A stretch of DNA of 64,000 bases from the NCBI GenBank assembly GCA_963783855.1, contig CAWAPE010000002.1, positions 59,071 through 123,070 of the forward strand. The letters are read 5' to 3'. Position 1 is the stretch's first letter, and each line of letters opens with the position of its first letter. The notes beneath the pieces were generated by a model that was not told where the DNA came from, did not search any database, and saw only the letters and a program-made list of their open reading frames with translations. Positions 62,804 to 64,000 of the stretch are shown here, piece by piece. The DNA comes from JAKAGZ01 sp963783855. Lineage in GTDB: Bacteria; Bacteroidota; Ignavibacteria; Ignavibacteriales; Ignavibacteriaceae. Position numbers and translations under genes: made by a program.

Positions 62804-62966
62804 AATATAACCTGCGCCTCAACAGCGACCGCCGAATCGGTGTGAGGTTTTTAAGGTTTTGGCATTTGTTTTCCCCGCCGTTGGGGGGCAGGCTGTTCGG
62901 CATTCTTGTTTTGGGGCGCCGTGCCTTCGGCAGGCAAGCCGCTTATCGGCAACGCCGTCATGTGTT
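62804..62966 (+). other. attC4 recombination site
   Basis: Begins AATATAAC (62804-62811), imperfect reverse complement of the cassette 4 start GTTATATCGC. L'' is CTGCGCCTCAACAGCGACCGC, clearly homologous to attC1 and attC3. The right part AAGCCGCTTATCGGCAACGCCGTCATGTG replaces the usual GTTATAT core by GTCATGT, so it may be decayed. About 160 bp, shorter than the others. A 72-codon open frame over it is a shadow. Confidence 0.6.
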
Positions 62967-62988
62967 TTGAATAAAATAAGGTAATTTT

Positions 62989-63594
62989 ATGTCGCTTACT
63001 CAATGTCCTCAATGCAAACAACAAATATCAAATGATGATAAGTTTTGTGCAAAATGTGGATTTCAATTAAGTCGGTTAAAACAAAGTCCTAAAGTTAATT
63101 CTTCGTCTATTTTTCAAATTATTGCTTTAGTTGCTTTTGTGATTTCACTTTTTACTCCGGTGTTATTTCTAAATTTCTTTGTTTTAATTGTAATTGGAAG
63201 TTCAATAATTTCTTTGGTTAGGAAAGAAAAAAAGAAAGGTCTTTCAATTATTGCTCTTTTGTTAGGTATTTTTATGCTGTTAGCGCCATCAATTAATAAG
63301 ACTCAAGAATTACAATACAAAGATAAAATATCAATTGTAAATTGGGACTGGGCTAAAGAAAGGAACTATTCATACATTCGCGGTAGAATAAGAAATGACG
63401 GCAATAAAATAGTTAGATATTTTGAAATTAAGGCTTACTATATGGATGAGTATGGGAAAGTTCTTGATTCTGATATCACAAATAATCTTGATGATTTAAA
63501 TCCTGGGATGTCAAAAGAGTTTGAAATTATGCATAAAAATAATCCAGAATATAAAAAAGTTTCGGTTGTTGTTGAGGAAGTCAGTCTAAAATAA
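62989..63594 (+). CDS. Zinc-ribbon membrane protein with FxLYD-like domain
   Basis: 201 aa. The N terminus is a zinc ribbon: CPQC and CAKC (Cys6, 9, 21, 24). Two or three membrane segments (about 43-75 and 84-97) follow. The C-terminal half (about 110-200, IVNWDWAKERNYSYIRGRIRNDG, VRYFEIKAYYMDEYGKVLD) is an FxLYD-type beta domain. Such proteins are of unknown function. It is the first gene after attC4; its own attC is not visible before the window ends. Confidence 0.7.
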   Translation: MSLTQCPQCKQQISNDDKFCAKCGFQLSRLKQSPKVNSSSIFQIIALVAFVISLFTPVLFLNFFVLIVIGSSIISLVRKEKKKGLSIIALLLGIFMLLAPSINKTQELQYKDKISIVNWDWAKERNYSYIRGRIRNDGNKIVRYFEIKAYYMDEYGKVLDSDITNNLDDLNPGMSKEFEIMHKNNPEYKKVSVVVEEVSLK

Positions 63595-63648
63595 ATTGAT
63601 TATTCTATTGATCTTTATTTAAAATAAAGACAATATAAGGACTCAATA

Positions 63649-63924
63649 ATGAAAAACATTTTAGTATCAAATGATATAATTCCAGTTGGTCAATTTAAAT
63701 CCGGTTTGGCTAAGTACCTCAAGGAAATCCAGAACAAGCGTAATTCTTTAATTATCACGCAAAATGGTAAACCTGCTGGCGTATTGGTCTCTCCTTCAGA
63801 ATTTGATGAATTAAGACAAACCAAACTCTTTATCGATTCAATTTCACGTGGATTATCTAATTCTGAAAAAGGAGAAGTGTTGACGACTTCACAACTTAAA
63901 AGTGAGTTACATAAAACTCGATAG
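63649..63924 (+). CDS. Phd/YefM-type antitoxin
   Basis: 91 aa: IIPVGQFKSGLAKYLKEIQ (about 11-29), LIITQNGKPAGVLVSPSEFDEL (about 34-55). Typical Phd/YefM fold. No toxin is seen: the 76 bases left after the stop contain no full ORF, so the partner may lie beyond the window. It has no visible attC. Confidence 0.8.
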   Translation: MKNILVSNDIIPVGQFKSGLAKYLKEIQNKRNSLIITQNGKPAGVLVSPSEFDELRQTKLFIDSISRGLSNSEKGEVLTTSQLKSELHKTR

Positions 63925-64000
63925 ACATTCTTACAGTATTCGAGGGACATCAATTATTCAAGAAAGAAGAAATAATTCAAAGTAAAAACTAGAAACGCAT

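Noticed and set aside
62752..62970. 72-codon plus-strand frame RLFGILVLGRRAFGRQAAYRQ
   Set aside because: Lies inside attC4 and its composition follows the GC-rich attC repeats.
1..64000. tRNA, rRNA and known riboswitch genes
   Set aside because: I looked for cloverleaf acceptor/T-loop patterns and conserved rRNA or riboswitch cores and saw none.

Overview
The window is an A+T-rich bacterial chromosome segment. The gene families suggest the Bacteroidota/Chlorobi/Ignavibacteriota group, and Ignavibacteria-like is my best guess. This is an inference from the rimP-nusA-infB block, GT-C glycosyltransferases of the DUF2723 type, PafA-type phosphatase, DUF4097 proteins and the frequent Sec signals ending in AQ. 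No rRNA or tRNA gene was found.

1-18 kb is mostly core information processing read leftward: rimP-nusA-infB, rbfA-truB, ribF, rpsO-pnp and rng-gcvT-comB-ftsK, with hairpin terminators between blocks. Two mechanosensitive channels (MscS and an MscL carrying a zinc ribbon), a lipoprotein, an RluE-like pseudouridine synthase and a GT2 enzyme complete it.

18-56 kb is accessory and metabolic. A tandem pair of 977-residue DUF2723 membrane glycosyltransferases and a GT9 enzyme probably serve surface or protein glycosylation. A lipoprotein with two DTG motifs looks like a bilobed aspartic protease. There are two ECF sigma modules: sigma / short anti-sigma / proline-rich LTxxQ periplasmic protein (leftward), and sigma / zinc-finger-HEAT anti-sigma / two DUF4097 repeat proteins (rightward). 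Other genes include LhgO, Cu/Zn superoxide dismutase, three MFS or POT carriers, an Na+/H+ antiporter, cupins, DinB proteins, a PafA-type phosphatase and an AlkD-type glycosylase. The superoxide dismutase and the second anti-sigma gene each carry an apparent single-base frameshift, so either real decay or sequencing indels are possible.

56.4-64 kb is a mobile integron. An integron integrase gene lies in the same direction as its cassettes and is split by a 309-bp element consisting of one GIY-YIG nuclease ORF between 15-bp inverted repeats. Downstream are at least four cassettes. The proof is internal: the first 7-11 bases of each cassette are repeated as the reverse complement at the start of its own attC site. 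The attC sites are long (three of about 225-240 bp) and carry internal 13-14-bp hairpins. attC1 is interrupted by an IS110/IS1111-family element with subterminal 14-bp inverted repeats and a 234-bp non-coding end that may encode a bridge RNA. Cassette cargo is an unknown protein, two secreted or outer-membrane proteins, a reverse-oriented RelE/Phd toxin-antitoxin pair and probably a zinc-ribbon membrane protein. The window ends inside this array.
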